Assembly (NCBI GenBank): GCA_040506195.1
Contig: JBEVXH010000004.1
Span: 186,001 to 250,000, forward strand
Direction: 5' to 3'
Length of the DNA: 64,000 nucleotides
Origin: Thiodiazotropha sp040506195
GTDB lineage: Bacteria > Pseudomonadota > Gammaproteobacteria > Chromatiales > Chromatiaceae
In this document: one piece after another, positions 8,683 to 16,910 of the stretch
Layout of the letters: the number at the start of each line of letters is the position of its first letter
Numbering within the stretch: position 1 is the first letter of the stretch
Made by a program: the position numbers and the translations under genes
Notes under the pieces: model-generated
Told to the model about the DNA's origin: nothing
Database searches by the model: none
The model's input: only the letters and a program-made list of their open reading frames with translations

Positions 8683-10020
8683 ATGTCGGAAATAACCCCC
8701 CAACAGATCGTCGCTGAACTGGACAAGCACATTATCGGCCAGACTGACGCCAAGCGCGCCGTGGCTATCGCCCTGCGCAACCGTTGGCGTCGAGCCCAGG
8801 TTTCCGAGAGCCTGCGCAATGAGATCACGCCTAAAAACATTCTGATGATCGGCCCCACCGGCGTCGGCAAGACAGAGATCGCGCGACGCCTGGCCAAACT
8901 GGCCAATGCGCCTTTTCTTAAGGTGGAAGCGACCAAATTCACCGAAGTCGGCTATGTCGGCAGAGAGGTCGATTCGATCATCCGCGAATTGACCGACTCT
9001 GCCGTCAAAATGGTGCGGGAAGGTGAGATGGCCAAGGTTTCCGGTGAAGCCAGTCAGGCCGCCGAGGAGCGGATTCTAGACGCCTTGCTGCCCTCACCCT
9101 CCAGCTCGGGTTGGGGCGACAGCGAGACCAGCTCGGGGATTTCCGATGCGACCCGGGAGAAATTCCGCGACAAACTGCGAAGTGGCGGGCTCGACGACAA
9201 GGAGATCGATATCGAGGTCAACGCCACCCCGGTAGGGGTCGAGATCATGGCGCCTCCCGGTATGGAGGAGATGACCAGCCAGTTGCAGGGCATGTTCCAA
9301 AATCTGGGTAGTGGCCGTACGCGACGCCGCAAACTGCGCATCAAGGATGCGTTCAAGGTCCTGAGTGACGAAGAGGCTGCCAAGCGCATCAATGAGGAGG
9401 ATCTCAAGTTGCGGGCGCTGGAGATGGTGGAGCAACATGGGATCGTCTTTATCGATGAGCTGGATAAGGTAACCAGCCGTGCCGAGACCCGGGGAGCGGA
9501 CGTCTCCCGCGAGGGGGTGCAACGCGATCTGCTGCCCCTGGTGGAGGGATGTACCATCTCCACCAAACACGGCATGGTGAAGACCGATCATATCCTGTTC
9601 ATTGCATCCGGCGCCTTCCATCTCGCCAAGCCGTCCGACCTGATCCCGGAGCTCCAGGGCCGATTACCTATCCGGGTGGAGTTGTCCGCACTCACGACCG
9701 ATGATTTCACCCGCATTCTTACCGAGCCAGACGCCTCGCTCACCGAGCAGTACCAGGCCCTGCTGGAGACGGAAAATGTGCGCCTGAGCTTTACCGAAGC
9801 GGGTATACGCCGCATTGCGGAGACCGCCTGGCAAGTGAATGAAAGGACAGAGAATATCGGCGCACGCCGCCTGCATACAGTGATGGAACGCCTGCTGGAG
9901 AGTATCTCTTTCATGGCCTCGGAGCATACCGAAGAGACCATTGTCATCGATGAGAACTATGTCGATGATCAACTCTCACAGCTGGCGGCGGACGAAGATC
10001 TGAGTCAGTACATTCTATAG
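8683..10020 (+). CDS. hslU: HslU ATPase subunit of HslUV protease
   Basis: AAA+ unfoldase that feeds substrates into HslV. 445 residues from the ATG at 8683, which matches the family start SEITPQQIVAELDKHIIGQ. Walker A is GPTGVGKTE and Walker B is GIVFIDELDK. The pore loop is GYVGREVDS, and the I-domain insertion lies between them (about residues 105-230). The C-terminal EDLSQYIL is the tail that docks into HslV and opens its active sites, so this pair should be functional. It directly follows hslV. The E. coli homologue has 443 residues. Confidence 0.97.
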   Translation: MSEITPQQIVAELDKHIIGQTDAKRAVAIALRNRWRRAQVSESLRNEITPKNILMIGPTGVGKTEIARRLAKLANAPFLKVEATKFTEVGYVGREVDSIIRELTDSAVKMVREGEMAKVSGEASQAAEERILDALLPSPSSSGWGDSETSSGISDATREKFRDKLRSGGLDDKEIDIEVNATPVGVEIMAPPGMEEMTSQLQGMFQNLGSGRTRRRKLRIKDAFKVLSDEEAAKRINEEDLKLRALEMVEQHGIVFIDELDKVTSRAETRGADVSREGVQRDLLPLVEGCTISTKHGMVKTDHILFIASGAFHLAKPSDLIPELQGRLPIRVELSALTTDDFTRILTEPDASLTEQYQALLETENVRLSFTEAGIRRIAETAWQVNERTENIGARRLHTVMERLLESISFMASEHTEETIVIDENYVDDQLSQLAADEDLSQYIL

Positions 10021-10094
10021 GGCTTACAGACCAGATCACCCTGTACCAACCGGGTATATCGTTTTGATCCGGGGGTAGAATGCAGACTGGCAGT

Positions 10095-10110
10095 TAGGGC
10101 CTGTAAACAC
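10095..10110 (+). repeat. Partial end of dispersed inverted-repeat element
   Basis: TAGGGCCTGTAAACAC matches the first 16 bases of the 98-bp element at 44889, apart from two differences. It sits in the hslU-DUF971 gap, 17 bases before the DUF971 start codon. Only the tip of the element is recognisable, so this could be a relic or chance. Confidence 0.4.
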
Positions 10111-10126
10111 AGAGTGAGAGTAAACC

Positions 10127-10495
10127 ATGTCACATCCCAATCCGACAGAGATCCATCTGCACAAGCAGACCCGTGTTCTGGAAATCAGCTTCGACGATGG
10201 CAGTAAATTCAGTTATCCCGCGGAGTATCTCAGGGTATTTTCCCCCTCCGCCGAGGTGCAGGGCCATGGGCCCGGGCAAGAGGTCTTGCAGGTCGGCAAA
10301 GAAGAGGTGAATATTGCCCATATCGATCCTGTGGGAAATTATGCCATCTGTCTGCACTTCGATGATGAGCACAACACCGGCATATACTCCTGGGACACGC
10401 TCTATCAGCTCGGCCTGAACTATGAGCGGAACTGGCAGGATTATCTGCAACGGCTGAAAGCAGCCGGGTATGAGCACAAAGCGCCCTCGGCTTAA
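10127..10495 (+). CDS. DUF971 / gamma-butyrobetaine hydroxylase-like N-terminal domain protein
   Basis: A 122-residue single-domain protein: PTEIHLHKQTRVLEISFDDG, YPAEYLRVFSPSAEVQGHG and IDPVGNYAICLHFDDEHNTGIYSW are the hallmarks of DUF971. In eukaryotes this domain is fused to 2-oxoglutarate dioxygenases and binds metal; the free-standing bacterial version has no firmly assigned role. It is commonly located between hslU and ubiE in gammaproteobacteria, as here. A link to iron handling or to ubiquinone synthesis is therefore only suggested by neighbourhood. Confidence 0.88.
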   Translation: MSHPNPTEIHLHKQTRVLEISFDDGSKFSYPAEYLRVFSPSAEVQGHGPGQEVLQVGKEEVNIAHIDPVGNYAICLHFDDEHNTGIYSWDTLYQLGLNYERNWQDYLQRLKAAGYEHKAPSA

Positions 10496-10559
10496 ACAGC
10501 AGACACTGGCGGTGGTATAGATCCGCCCGGATACGGCCCGCTTAGACAGGTATAGATTG

Positions 10560-11309
10560 ATGAAGAATGGGAAGACCACACATTTCGGCTATCAGGACGT
10601 TCCTGTCGGTGAGAAGGCAGGCAGGGTTCGCCAGGTTTTCGATTCGGTTGCCGATAAATATGACCTGATGAACGACTTGATGTCTCTCGGAATACATCGT
10701 CTGTGGAAACGCCAAACCATCGAGCTTTCAGGCGTGCGCAAGGGGCATAGGGTATTGGACCTGGCTGCCGGCACTGGAGATCTTTCCGCCAGGTTCAGCG
10801 GCCTGGTGGGTGATGACGGACTGGTGGTCTTCTCCGACATCAATGCCTCGATGCTGCAGGTCGGTAGAGAGCGCATGGAAGACCGGGGACGGGTCGGCAA
10901 CTTGCATTATGTTCAGGCCGATGCTCAGCATCTGCCCTTTCCCGACAGCCATTTCGATTGCGTCACGATCGGCTTCGGTCTGCGCAATGTCACCGATAAA
11001 CAGCTGGCGCTGAATGCAATCTTCCGCAGCCTCAGACCGGGGGGACGCCTGTTGGTGCTGGAGTTCTCCAAGCCCACCCATCGCGCCCTGGAGAAGGTCT
11101 ACGATCTCTATTCGTTCACCCTGTTGCCGAAAATCGGCAAACTGGTCACCGATGACGAGGAGAGCTACCGCTATCTGGCCGAGTCCATCCGCATGCACCC
11201 GGACCAGGAGACACTCAAGGGTATGATGGAGCACGCCGGCTTCGAACGCTGTGACTATTTCAATCTGACCGGAGGTGTTGTGGCTATTCATCGGGGCTAT
11301 AAACTCTAG
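10560..11309 (+). CDS. ubiE: Ubiquinone/menaquinone C-methyltransferase UbiE
   Basis: SAM-dependent C-methyltransferase of ubiquinone (and menaquinone) synthesis, 249 residues. Family signatures are HFGYQDV near the N-terminus, FDSVADKYDLMNDLMSLGIHRLWK, the SAM-binding loop VLDLAAGTGDLS, the acidic DADAQHLPF-type region (VQADAQHLPFPD), and LEFSKP followed by YSFTLLPKIGKLV. The ATG at 10560 is chosen over a TTG one codon earlier. It is followed by ubiJ and ubiB, giving the usual ubiE-ubiJ-ubiB cluster. Confidence 0.96.
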   Translation: MKNGKTTHFGYQDVPVGEKAGRVRQVFDSVADKYDLMNDLMSLGIHRLWKRQTIELSGVRKGHRVLDLAAGTGDLSARFSGLVGDDGLVVFSDINASMLQVGRERMEDRGRVGNLHYVQADAQHLPFPDSHFDCVTIGFGLRNVTDKQLALNAIFRSLRPGGRLLVLEFSKPTHRALEKVYDLYSFTLLPKIGKLVTDDEESYRYLAESIRMHPDQETLKGMMEHAGFERCDYFNLTGGVVAIHRGYKL

Positions 11310-11387
11310 GTATTATCGATCGATGTTGACCGCCAGCCCTCAGATAACCTCCCTCGCAGTGACACCGGATCGCAGGAAGAACCTGCC

Positions 11388-12017
11388 ATGACCATTGCCG
11401 CGGCACTCTCTGCAACCCTCGAAGCGCTTTTGAATCAGGCCATTCACCTTGATCCGGAGACTCCCGCCCGACTCACCCCCATGCATGGCAGGGTTATCCG
11501 GTTGGACCTGCTGGGCATGGGCGCCCCCCTCTATCTCATCCCCGATCCCAACGGTATCCAGGTCCTGAATGATTTCGAAGGCCAGGCCGACTGCAGTTTG
11601 CGCGGTTCCCCCTTCGACCTGATGCGTATGCGCAGTACCGGAAAGCACGCGGACCAACTCTTCAAGGGCACGGTAGAGATTGAGGGCGATACCGCACTTG
11701 CACAGCAATTCGGCGCCCTGCTGGCTGATCTTGATATCGACTGGGAGGAGCAGCTTTCGCGCGTTACCGGCGATATAGCCGCCCATGAGATAGGCAAGCT
11801 GGTGAAATCTGCGATCAGTTGGGGACGCTCAGTAAACAGAACAACAGAACAGAATCTTCAGGAGTACCTCCAGGAAGAGCTGCGCCTGCTTCCTTCTCGA
11901 CATGAAATATCCACCTTCCTCGATGAGATCGACCGGTTGCGCGATGATGCGGACCGGCTCGAGGCCCGGGTACAGCGACTGAAGCAGTATCTTGATGATA
12001 AGGATAAGGCCTCGTGA
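11388..12017 (+). CDS. ubiJ: Ubiquinone biosynthesis accessory factor UbiJ (SCP2 domain)
   Basis: A 209-residue protein with an N-terminal SCP2 lipid-binding fold (HPMHGRVIRLDLLGMG-like block at about 27-40, DCSLRGSPFDLM at about 67) and a C-terminal coiled coil (DEIDRLRDDADRLEARVQRL). UbiJ binds hydrophobic ubiquinone intermediates inside the soluble Ubi metabolon and partners with UbiK, encoded at 32004. A ribosome site AGGAAG precedes the ATG. Its stop overlaps the GTG start of ubiB (GTGA), indicating translational coupling. Confidence 0.92.
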   Translation: MTIAAALSATLEALLNQAIHLDPETPARLTPMHGRVIRLDLLGMGAPLYLIPDPNGIQVLNDFEGQADCSLRGSPFDLMRMRSTGKHADQLFKGTVEIEGDTALAQQFGALLADLDIDWEEQLSRVTGDIAAHEIGKLVKSAISWGRSVNRTTEQNLQEYLQEELRLLPSRHEISTFLDEIDRLRDDADRLEARVQRLKQYLDDKDKAS

Positions 12018-13672
12018 TTCACCCCTCCCAGGCCATCCGGCTGATCCACATTAATCTTGTATTGCTGCACCATGGCCTGGATGAGGTCATCCTCGCCACC
12101 CACCTGTTCCGGCCGATTCGATTTCTTATCTACCTATCTCCCTGGTTCTGGTTTCGCAAGGATCGCTCGCCCTATCCGGTCCGTATCCGTCGGGCGCTGG
12201 AGGATCTCGGACCCATTTTCGTCAAATTCGGCCAGATCCTCTCCACCCGGCGAGACCTATTGCCCGATGATCTGGCGAATGAGTTGGCCAAGCTGCAGGA
12301 CCGGGTACCGCCATTCCCTGGAGAGAAGGCCAGAGCCATAATCGAGAAGGCCTATGGCCGGCCCGTCGACGAGCTGCTGGAGGCCTTCGATGAGCAACCG
12401 CTCGCCTCGGCGTCCATCGCACAGGTACATACAGCCCAGCTGAAGGATGGGAAAAAAGTGGTCGTTAAAGTTTTACGGCCACTGATTGAAAAAACCATCC
12501 GACGGGATGTTGATCTGCTCTACACCATCGCCCGGTTGGCTGAAAAATATTGGAAGGAGGGTCGTCGTCTGAGACCGGTGGAGATCGTACAGGAGTATGA
12601 AAAGACCATATTCGACGAATTGGACCTGATGCGCGAGGCAGCCAATGCCTCCCAATTGAGACGCAACTTCATCAACAGTGACGCCCTCTATGTCCCGGAG
12701 GTCTATTGGGATCTGACCCGGCAGAATGTATTGGTCATGGAGCGCATCAGCGGCACCCCCGTGGGTGACATCGATGCATTGCGGCAACAGGGCATCAGCA
12801 TGAAATTGCTTGGGGAGCGTGGTGTCGAGATCTTCTTCACCCAGGTCTTCAAGTACAATTTCTTTCATGCCGACATGCACCCCGGCAATATTTTTGTCGA
12901 ACCCAACGGCCGTTATATCGCTGTCGACTTCGGCATCATGGGAACCCTGACCGAGGAGGATAAGCGCTACCTGGCGGAAAATCTGTTGGCTTTCTTCAAC
13001 CGTGACTACAAACGCGTGGCTCAACTACATATCCAGTCGGGCTGGGTACCCGAAGTGACCCGGGTCGAGGAGTTCGAATCGGCTATACGCACGGTCAGCG
13101 AACCGATCTTCGAAAAACCACTGAGTGAGATATCATTCGGCCATTTTCTGCTCAGGCTGTTTCAAACCGCCCGGCGATTTGATATGGAAGTTCAGCCGCA
13201 ACTGGTATTGTTGCAGAAAACCCTGCTCAACATAGAGGGCCTGGGGAGGCAACTCTATCCCCAGCTCGACCTCTGGACCACCGCGAAGCCGTTTCTTGAA
13301 CGCTGGATGAGCGAGCAGATCGGACGCCGGGCCTTCGTCGGCAAGCTTAAACAGAACCTGCCTGAAATTGCCGAGCACCTGCCCGATCTGCCGAAAAAGC
13401 TGAATAAGATCATCGACGATGCGGCATCCGGCCGGCTTGTGCTCAAATGGAAATCAGATGAACTCAGCATACTGCGCAAACAGCTGCGCCAAAACCACCG
13501 GAATACCGTCACCACCATTGCTGGAGGGGCCATGCTGCTGAGCGGCTCTCTGCTGCTGGTATTTGGCAGTGGCGGATTGCTGCCAATAACCCTGGCCACC
13601 GTTTTAGGAACAGGCTTGGGTGCAGGTGGAGGTTTTCTGCTGATAAAAGGCTGGTTGGATACGGCAGACTGA
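12014..13672 (+). CDS. ubiB: UbiB atypical kinase/ATPase
   Basis: ADCK/ABC1-family protein needed for ubiquinone synthesis, 552 residues. The defining KxGQ motif is in IFVKFGQILSTRRDLLP, the Ala-rich loop in PLASASIAQVH, the ExD-type motif in IFDELDLMREAANA, and the metal/ATP loop in HADMHPGNIFV...VDFGIMG. Two hydrophobic helices at the C-terminus (about 495-545) anchor it in the inner membrane. It starts with GTG overlapping the ubiJ stop. Confidence 0.96.
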   Translation: MIHPSQAIRLIHINLVLLHHGLDEVILATHLFRPIRFLIYLSPWFWFRKDRSPYPVRIRRALEDLGPIFVKFGQILSTRRDLLPDDLANELAKLQDRVPPFPGEKARAIIEKAYGRPVDELLEAFDEQPLASASIAQVHTAQLKDGKKVVVKVLRPLIEKTIRRDVDLLYTIARLAEKYWKEGRRLRPVEIVQEYEKTIFDELDLMREAANASQLRRNFINSDALYVPEVYWDLTRQNVLVMERISGTPVGDIDALRQQGISMKLLGERGVEIFFTQVFKYNFFHADMHPGNIFVEPNGRYIAVDFGIMGTLTEEDKRYLAENLLAFFNRDYKRVAQLHIQSGWVPEVTRVEEFESAIRTVSEPIFEKPLSEISFGHFLLRLFQTARRFDMEVQPQLVLLQKTLLNIEGLGRQLYPQLDLWTTAKPFLERWMSEQIGRRAFVGKLKQNLPEIAEHLPDLPKKLNKIIDDAASGRLVLKWKSDELSILRKQLRQNHRNTVTTIAGGAMLLSGSLLLVFGSGGLLPITLATVLGTGLGAGGGFLLIKGWLDTAD

Positions 13673-13787
13673 ATGCCATCGCAATCTGGCAACAGCCATG
13701 AATCGCAACCCTTGGCGATAGCGGAAATATGATCCATCATTATCTGTAGAGCAACAATAATTGGCACCCAGATCCAAGGAGTCAGCC

Positions 13788-14318
13788 ATGTCACCTTCGA
13801 CACCCCAAGATCCCTTTGATCGTTTGGCCTCAGCCTACGATAAAATGCTGCATGAGGTACACAAAGCTGCGGAGTCCGCCAGGGAGAATACCCTTCCAGG
13901 CATCAAGGAGTACTTGGCGGATGCCAGAGAGAAATTGATCGAACTGGGTGAACTCAGCCGGGAGGAAGCGGAGAAGGTGTCCGGTTACATCGAGCGTGAC
14001 ATGAAGGATGCGGCCAGCTACCTGCTGGAGACCGGTGAGCAGCTCTCAGCCTGGTGGCGCTTCGATGTGCAGCAGGTGGAAAACCGGCTGTTTGAAATGT
14101 TCACCGGAGTCGCCGATCAAACCAAGCTGGAGCTGGCGAAACTCGCCGAACGGGCAAACCAATCGTCACTCTATCACACAGGCGAGGTTACTGGACCCGG
14201 AACCCTTGTCTGCACAAGCTGCAACAAGGAGATGCACTTCAAGAAAACCGGGCACATCCCACCCTGTTCCGGCTGCAAGGGTACCGAGTTTAAACGCTCC
14301 TCGATGTCAAAGGGGTAG
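13788..14318 (+). CDS. Zinc-ribbon protein of the YbeL/DUF1451 family
   Basis: A 176-residue soluble protein. The first two thirds are helical and acidic (YDKMLHEVHKAAE ... EKVSGYIERDMKDAASYL). The C-terminus is a zinc ribbon with CTSCNKE and CSGCKGTEF, preceded by YHTGEVTGPGTLVC, a motif shared with E. coli YbeL. An AAGGAG ribosome site lies 6 bases before the ATG at 13788. The family function is not established. It follows ubiB with a 115-nt gap. Confidence 0.85.
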   Translation: MSPSTPQDPFDRLASAYDKMLHEVHKAAESARENTLPGIKEYLADAREKLIELGELSREEAEKVSGYIERDMKDAASYLLETGEQLSAWWRFDVQQVENRLFEMFTGVADQTKLELAKLAERANQSSLYHTGEVTGPGTLVCTSCNKEMHFKKTGHIPPCSGCKGTEFKRSSMSKG

Positions 14319-14373
14319 CGCAGCGAATGGCGAGCAGAAAACGCCGATTCGTACATTGTCTTCTTGTGGCTGG

Positions 14374-14682
14374 CTAACGCAACGGACAAGTAGAACGCGT
14401 AGTCCGTTTAGCTCGCCTCTTCTTAACAACCCTTCTCTCCTTTTTTCTGCTTCGTTTGGTTGTATTGGCACGCTTGATCGTCGGCACCTTGCGCATATTC
14501 ACCGTACTGAAGCTGTCGCTATTGATAGTCGCCCGCCGGCTCCCAGGAGGGGGAGGGGATTGTGTGTAGTTTAACTTGCCCTGCTCATCGTACCATTTAT
14601 ACATGGCGGCCTGAGCAGGCAATGCCGGGAGAAGCAGAAGAGGGCCGAAGATTAATCCTAAATAGCGGTTACGCCTATCCAT
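14374..14682 (-). CDS. Small secreted basic protein with DUF4124 domain
   Basis: About 102 residues: a signal peptide (MDRRNRYLGLIFGPLLLLPA, cut near AQA), a short DUF4124 segment (AMYKWYDEQGKLNYTQSPPPPGS) and a very basic tail rich in Lys and Arg (KRSRKKERRVVKKRRAKR). DUF4124 is a small periplasmic domain of unknown function. Two further DUF4124 genes lie at 28490 and 56092, each with a different charged tail. The ATG at 14682 is preferred to an upstream start at 14703, because it gives a standard signal peptide. Confidence 0.72.
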   Translation of the reverse strand: MDRRNRYLGLIFGPLLLLPALPAQAAMYKWYDEQGKLNYTQSPPPPGSRRATINSDSFSTVNMRKVPTIKRANTTKRSRKKERRVVKKRRAKRTTRSTCPLR

Positions 14683-14810
14683 GAAGCATGATTCCTGTAA
14701 CACAGATCCTTGTGAATTACCCTACTATTTTAAGGTATTTATAACAAACGAATCTTATTCCCAAGCAACAGAAAGCATGGCATAGCTGTTTACAGTCACT
14801 GCCCAGGTCT

Positions 14811-16169
14811 CTACTTTTTCCTGGATTTGGAACGCTTGGATCTATTTTTTTTCGCCGCAGTTTTTTTGCCGGATGAAACCTTTGCCGCCACTTTCTTCAA
14901 GCCTCTGTTCTTGGGAACCTTCTTTTTGGCCACTCTCTTGGTGTTGAGCGTCTTCTTTGCTTTTACTTTCGCGTGCTTTTTTACCGCTTTGCCGCGTTTC
15001 TTGGCACTTACGACTGTGCCTTTTGCCTTTTTCCCGGGTGAAGGCCTTGTAGCAGCCTTTTTTGTCGCGAACTTCTTCTTTGCAGCCACTTCAGGTTTCG
15101 GCGTCTTCTTTTTGCTTAGCTTCTTCTTGCTTGGCTGCTTTTTTAGCGGCTTTTTCTGCGCAGTCCGATGAGTGCTTGATCTCTTTTTAACCGCATGTGA
15201 CTTTGCCGCTGTCCGTGTGCTCGACTTCTTTTTGGAAGACTTTTTCTTAACCACTTGCCTGGCTGCCGGCTTTTTTTTGCTTATCTGCTTTCTGGCTGCC
15301 CGTTTCGTTTCCGCCTTCTTTCGGGTCGCCTTTTTTTTCACTACCTTGTTCGGAGCAGGAACATTGTCCTTCTTCCCCCGGCTTGCAACAGACACTGGAG
15401 CCTCTGCCTCTGCGGCAGATCGGCCAGTTGCTACTTCAAGTACCAGGCTCTTATCGCTCTTCTCTGTACGCTTCTCGGCTACCGGCTGAGCTTCAATCGA
15501 GGCATCCTGACCGGATTGCCGGCTTCCTTCATCGATCGTCTTGCAGATAAGCTGGAAAACCTGATGGATCTCGCCATTGCCGTCAATCTTGACCAACTTA
15601 CCCTGCTTCCCATAGTGGGTGATCAGGGGCGATATCAGGTGGTCGAAGACATGAATTCGACTGCTGACCGTCTCTTCGTTGTCATCCGACCTTTGGTGCA
15701 GGCGTCCACCACAAACATCACACACACCATCAACAACCGGAGGGTTCCTATAGATGTTGTAGAGCAGTCCGCAACTGCGGCAGGTGCGCCGCCCCACCAG
15801 ACGCTCCATGAGGTTGTCTGTCTCAATATCGATCAGCAGTATCAGATCTAAGGGTTGATCGATCTCGATCATCAGTTCATCGAGGGTCAGCGCCTGCAGG
15901 AGATTTCTGGGGAAGCCGTCCAGTACGAAACCATCCTGAAGTTCACTTTTCAGCAACCGCTCACGGAGCAATGCCAGAACTATGTCCTCAGTTACCACCC
16001 TGCCGGCATCCTGCAGTTCTTTTATTTCGAGACCCAGTGGCGTCCGCATCAGCACAGCATTCTTCACCAGCTCGCCCGTCATCACTGAGGATAGGCCGTA
16101 TTTATTAGCCAGCAGGTCTGTCTGTGTCCTCTTACCCGACCCCGGTGCCCCCAGTATTACAATTCGCAT
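14811..16169 (-). CDS. Adenylate kinase-family protein with histone H1-like C-terminal tail
   Basis: 452 residues in two parts. Residues 1-215 are an adenylate kinase fold: P-loop GAPGSGKRTQ (7-16), DGFPRN (84-89), and a zinc LID with Cys130, 133, 150 and 153. Compared with E. coli Adk, which aligns without gaps to residue 88, Gly14 is Arg, Asp33 is Glu and Arg36 is Lys, so substrate or rate may differ. Residues 270-452 are a Lys/Ala/Ser/Thr/Pro-rich tail of KKKA, KKKSS and AAKK repeats like histone H1 or bacterial AlgP/HC-type DNA-binding tails. The tail is read in the same frame, with no stop between. It lies divergent from the pfp side of the PPi cluster. Adenylate kinase activity is likely but not assured. 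Confidence 0.82.
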   Translation of the reverse strand: MRIVILGAPGSGKRTQTDLLANKYGLSSVMTGELVKNAVLMRTPLGLEIKELQDAGRVVTEDIVLALLRERLLKSELQDGFVLDGFPRNLLQALTLDELMIEIDQPLDLILLIDIETDNLMERLVGRRTCRSCGLLYNIYRNPPVVDGVCDVCGGRLHQRSDDNEETVSSRIHVFDHLISPLITHYGKQGKLVKIDGNGEIHQVFQLICKTIDEGSRQSGQDASIEAQPVAEKRTEKSDKSLVLEVATGRSAAEAEAPVSVASRGKKDNVPAPNKVVKKKATRKKAETKRAARKQISKKKPAARQVVKKKSSKKKSSTRTAAKSHAVKKRSSTHRTAQKKPLKKQPSKKKLSKKKTPKPEVAAKKKFATKKAATRPSPGKKAKGTVVSAKKRGKAVKKHAKVKAKKTLNTKRVAKKKVPKNRGLKKVAAKVSSGKKTAAKKNRSKRSKSRKK

Positions 16170-16506
16170 CCCCTGATATCTCCAACGCTACAAACAAAAA
16201 GTTGTTTTTCCTTTTATTACAGCCATTTAAGCCGGGCCTTATCGACACCTACGATATTTTTTCGCTTAATCCGGCCACCACCGCTACAGGTACTCTTCAT
16301 GCATAATTCCACCGTCAGATCCCTTTGTCGGGTGTATGAATTAAGAAAATCCATGGCTCCATCCAAGTTTTGCATTAGCCGCCAGCTGTGAGCTTGGGTA
16401 AGCTAATCCAAGATTTCCCGCAAAGTCAACGGACTTTGTGTACTAAACAGATCAATTAGATTATTCTTCTCTGCCTCATGCAGTGACCTAATGCAGAGTG
16501 GCCTTC
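16170..16506 (+). other. Gene-free divergent promoter region with a palindrome
   Basis: 337 bases between the adenylate kinase-like gene (reading left) and the small gene at 16507. The only clear structure is an exact 7-bp inverted repeat at 16421-16438 (CAAAGTC-AACG-GACTTTG) with no T-run after it, so it is more likely an operator than a terminator. I could not place -35/-10 elements with confidence. Confidence 0.4.
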
Positions 16507-16851
16507 ATGCCTGAAATTCCAGATATAACAGAATCTGAACACTGGACCATCGAAACCACGTTGACTGAACGTTACGGAGGTAAGGTTGAAACCCAGATTG
16601 CGGATGCCGAGATACGCCTGATGCCCTCCGATCGAGAGCTATCGAGCTGTCCGGTAATCTATTGGAATCAAGAGGGCTGCAATTTCATTGTTTTCAAAAC
16701 CGGCAGCCGTAAATACCGCTGCCAGTTTTTCTACCGGGGCTATCAACAGTATGGCACCGGTGTCGACGAATACGACGACCTCACTGAATGCATCGTCTCC
16801 CTGCTGCAGGCTCAGGCCGATCATGCGGCAAGAGAGAGAGGCGACCTATGA
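16507..16851 (+). CDS. Hypothetical protein upstream of pfp
   Basis: A 114-residue soluble acidic protein from the ATG at 16507 (a GTG three codons earlier is possible). I do not recognise a family. It has a mixed alpha/beta pattern, conserved-looking aromatic stretches (VIYWNQEGCNFIVFKTGSRK, FFYRGYQQYGTG) and a helical end. It sits 59 nt upstream of pfp in the same direction, so it is probably co-transcribed with the PPi-dependent phosphofructokinase. That makes it a candidate regulator or accessory protein of this cluster, which is inference from position only. Confidence 0.6.
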   Translation: MPEIPDITESEHWTIETTLTERYGGKVETQIADAEIRLMPSDRELSSCPVIYWNQEGCNFIVFKTGSRKYRCQFFYRGYQQYGTGVDEYDDLTECIVSLLQAQADHAARERGDL

Positions 16852-16910
16852 GGTCATTGATACGCACCCGGATTTTAAATAGATATCAATAAACTAAGGG
16901 GATCATATAA

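Noticed and set aside
14827..15489. Phe/Leu-rich open frames opposite the adenylate kinase tail that look like membrane proteins
   Set aside because: They are the complement of Lys codons (AAA/AAG read as TTT/CTT); the Lys-rich sense frame continues from a real kinase domain.
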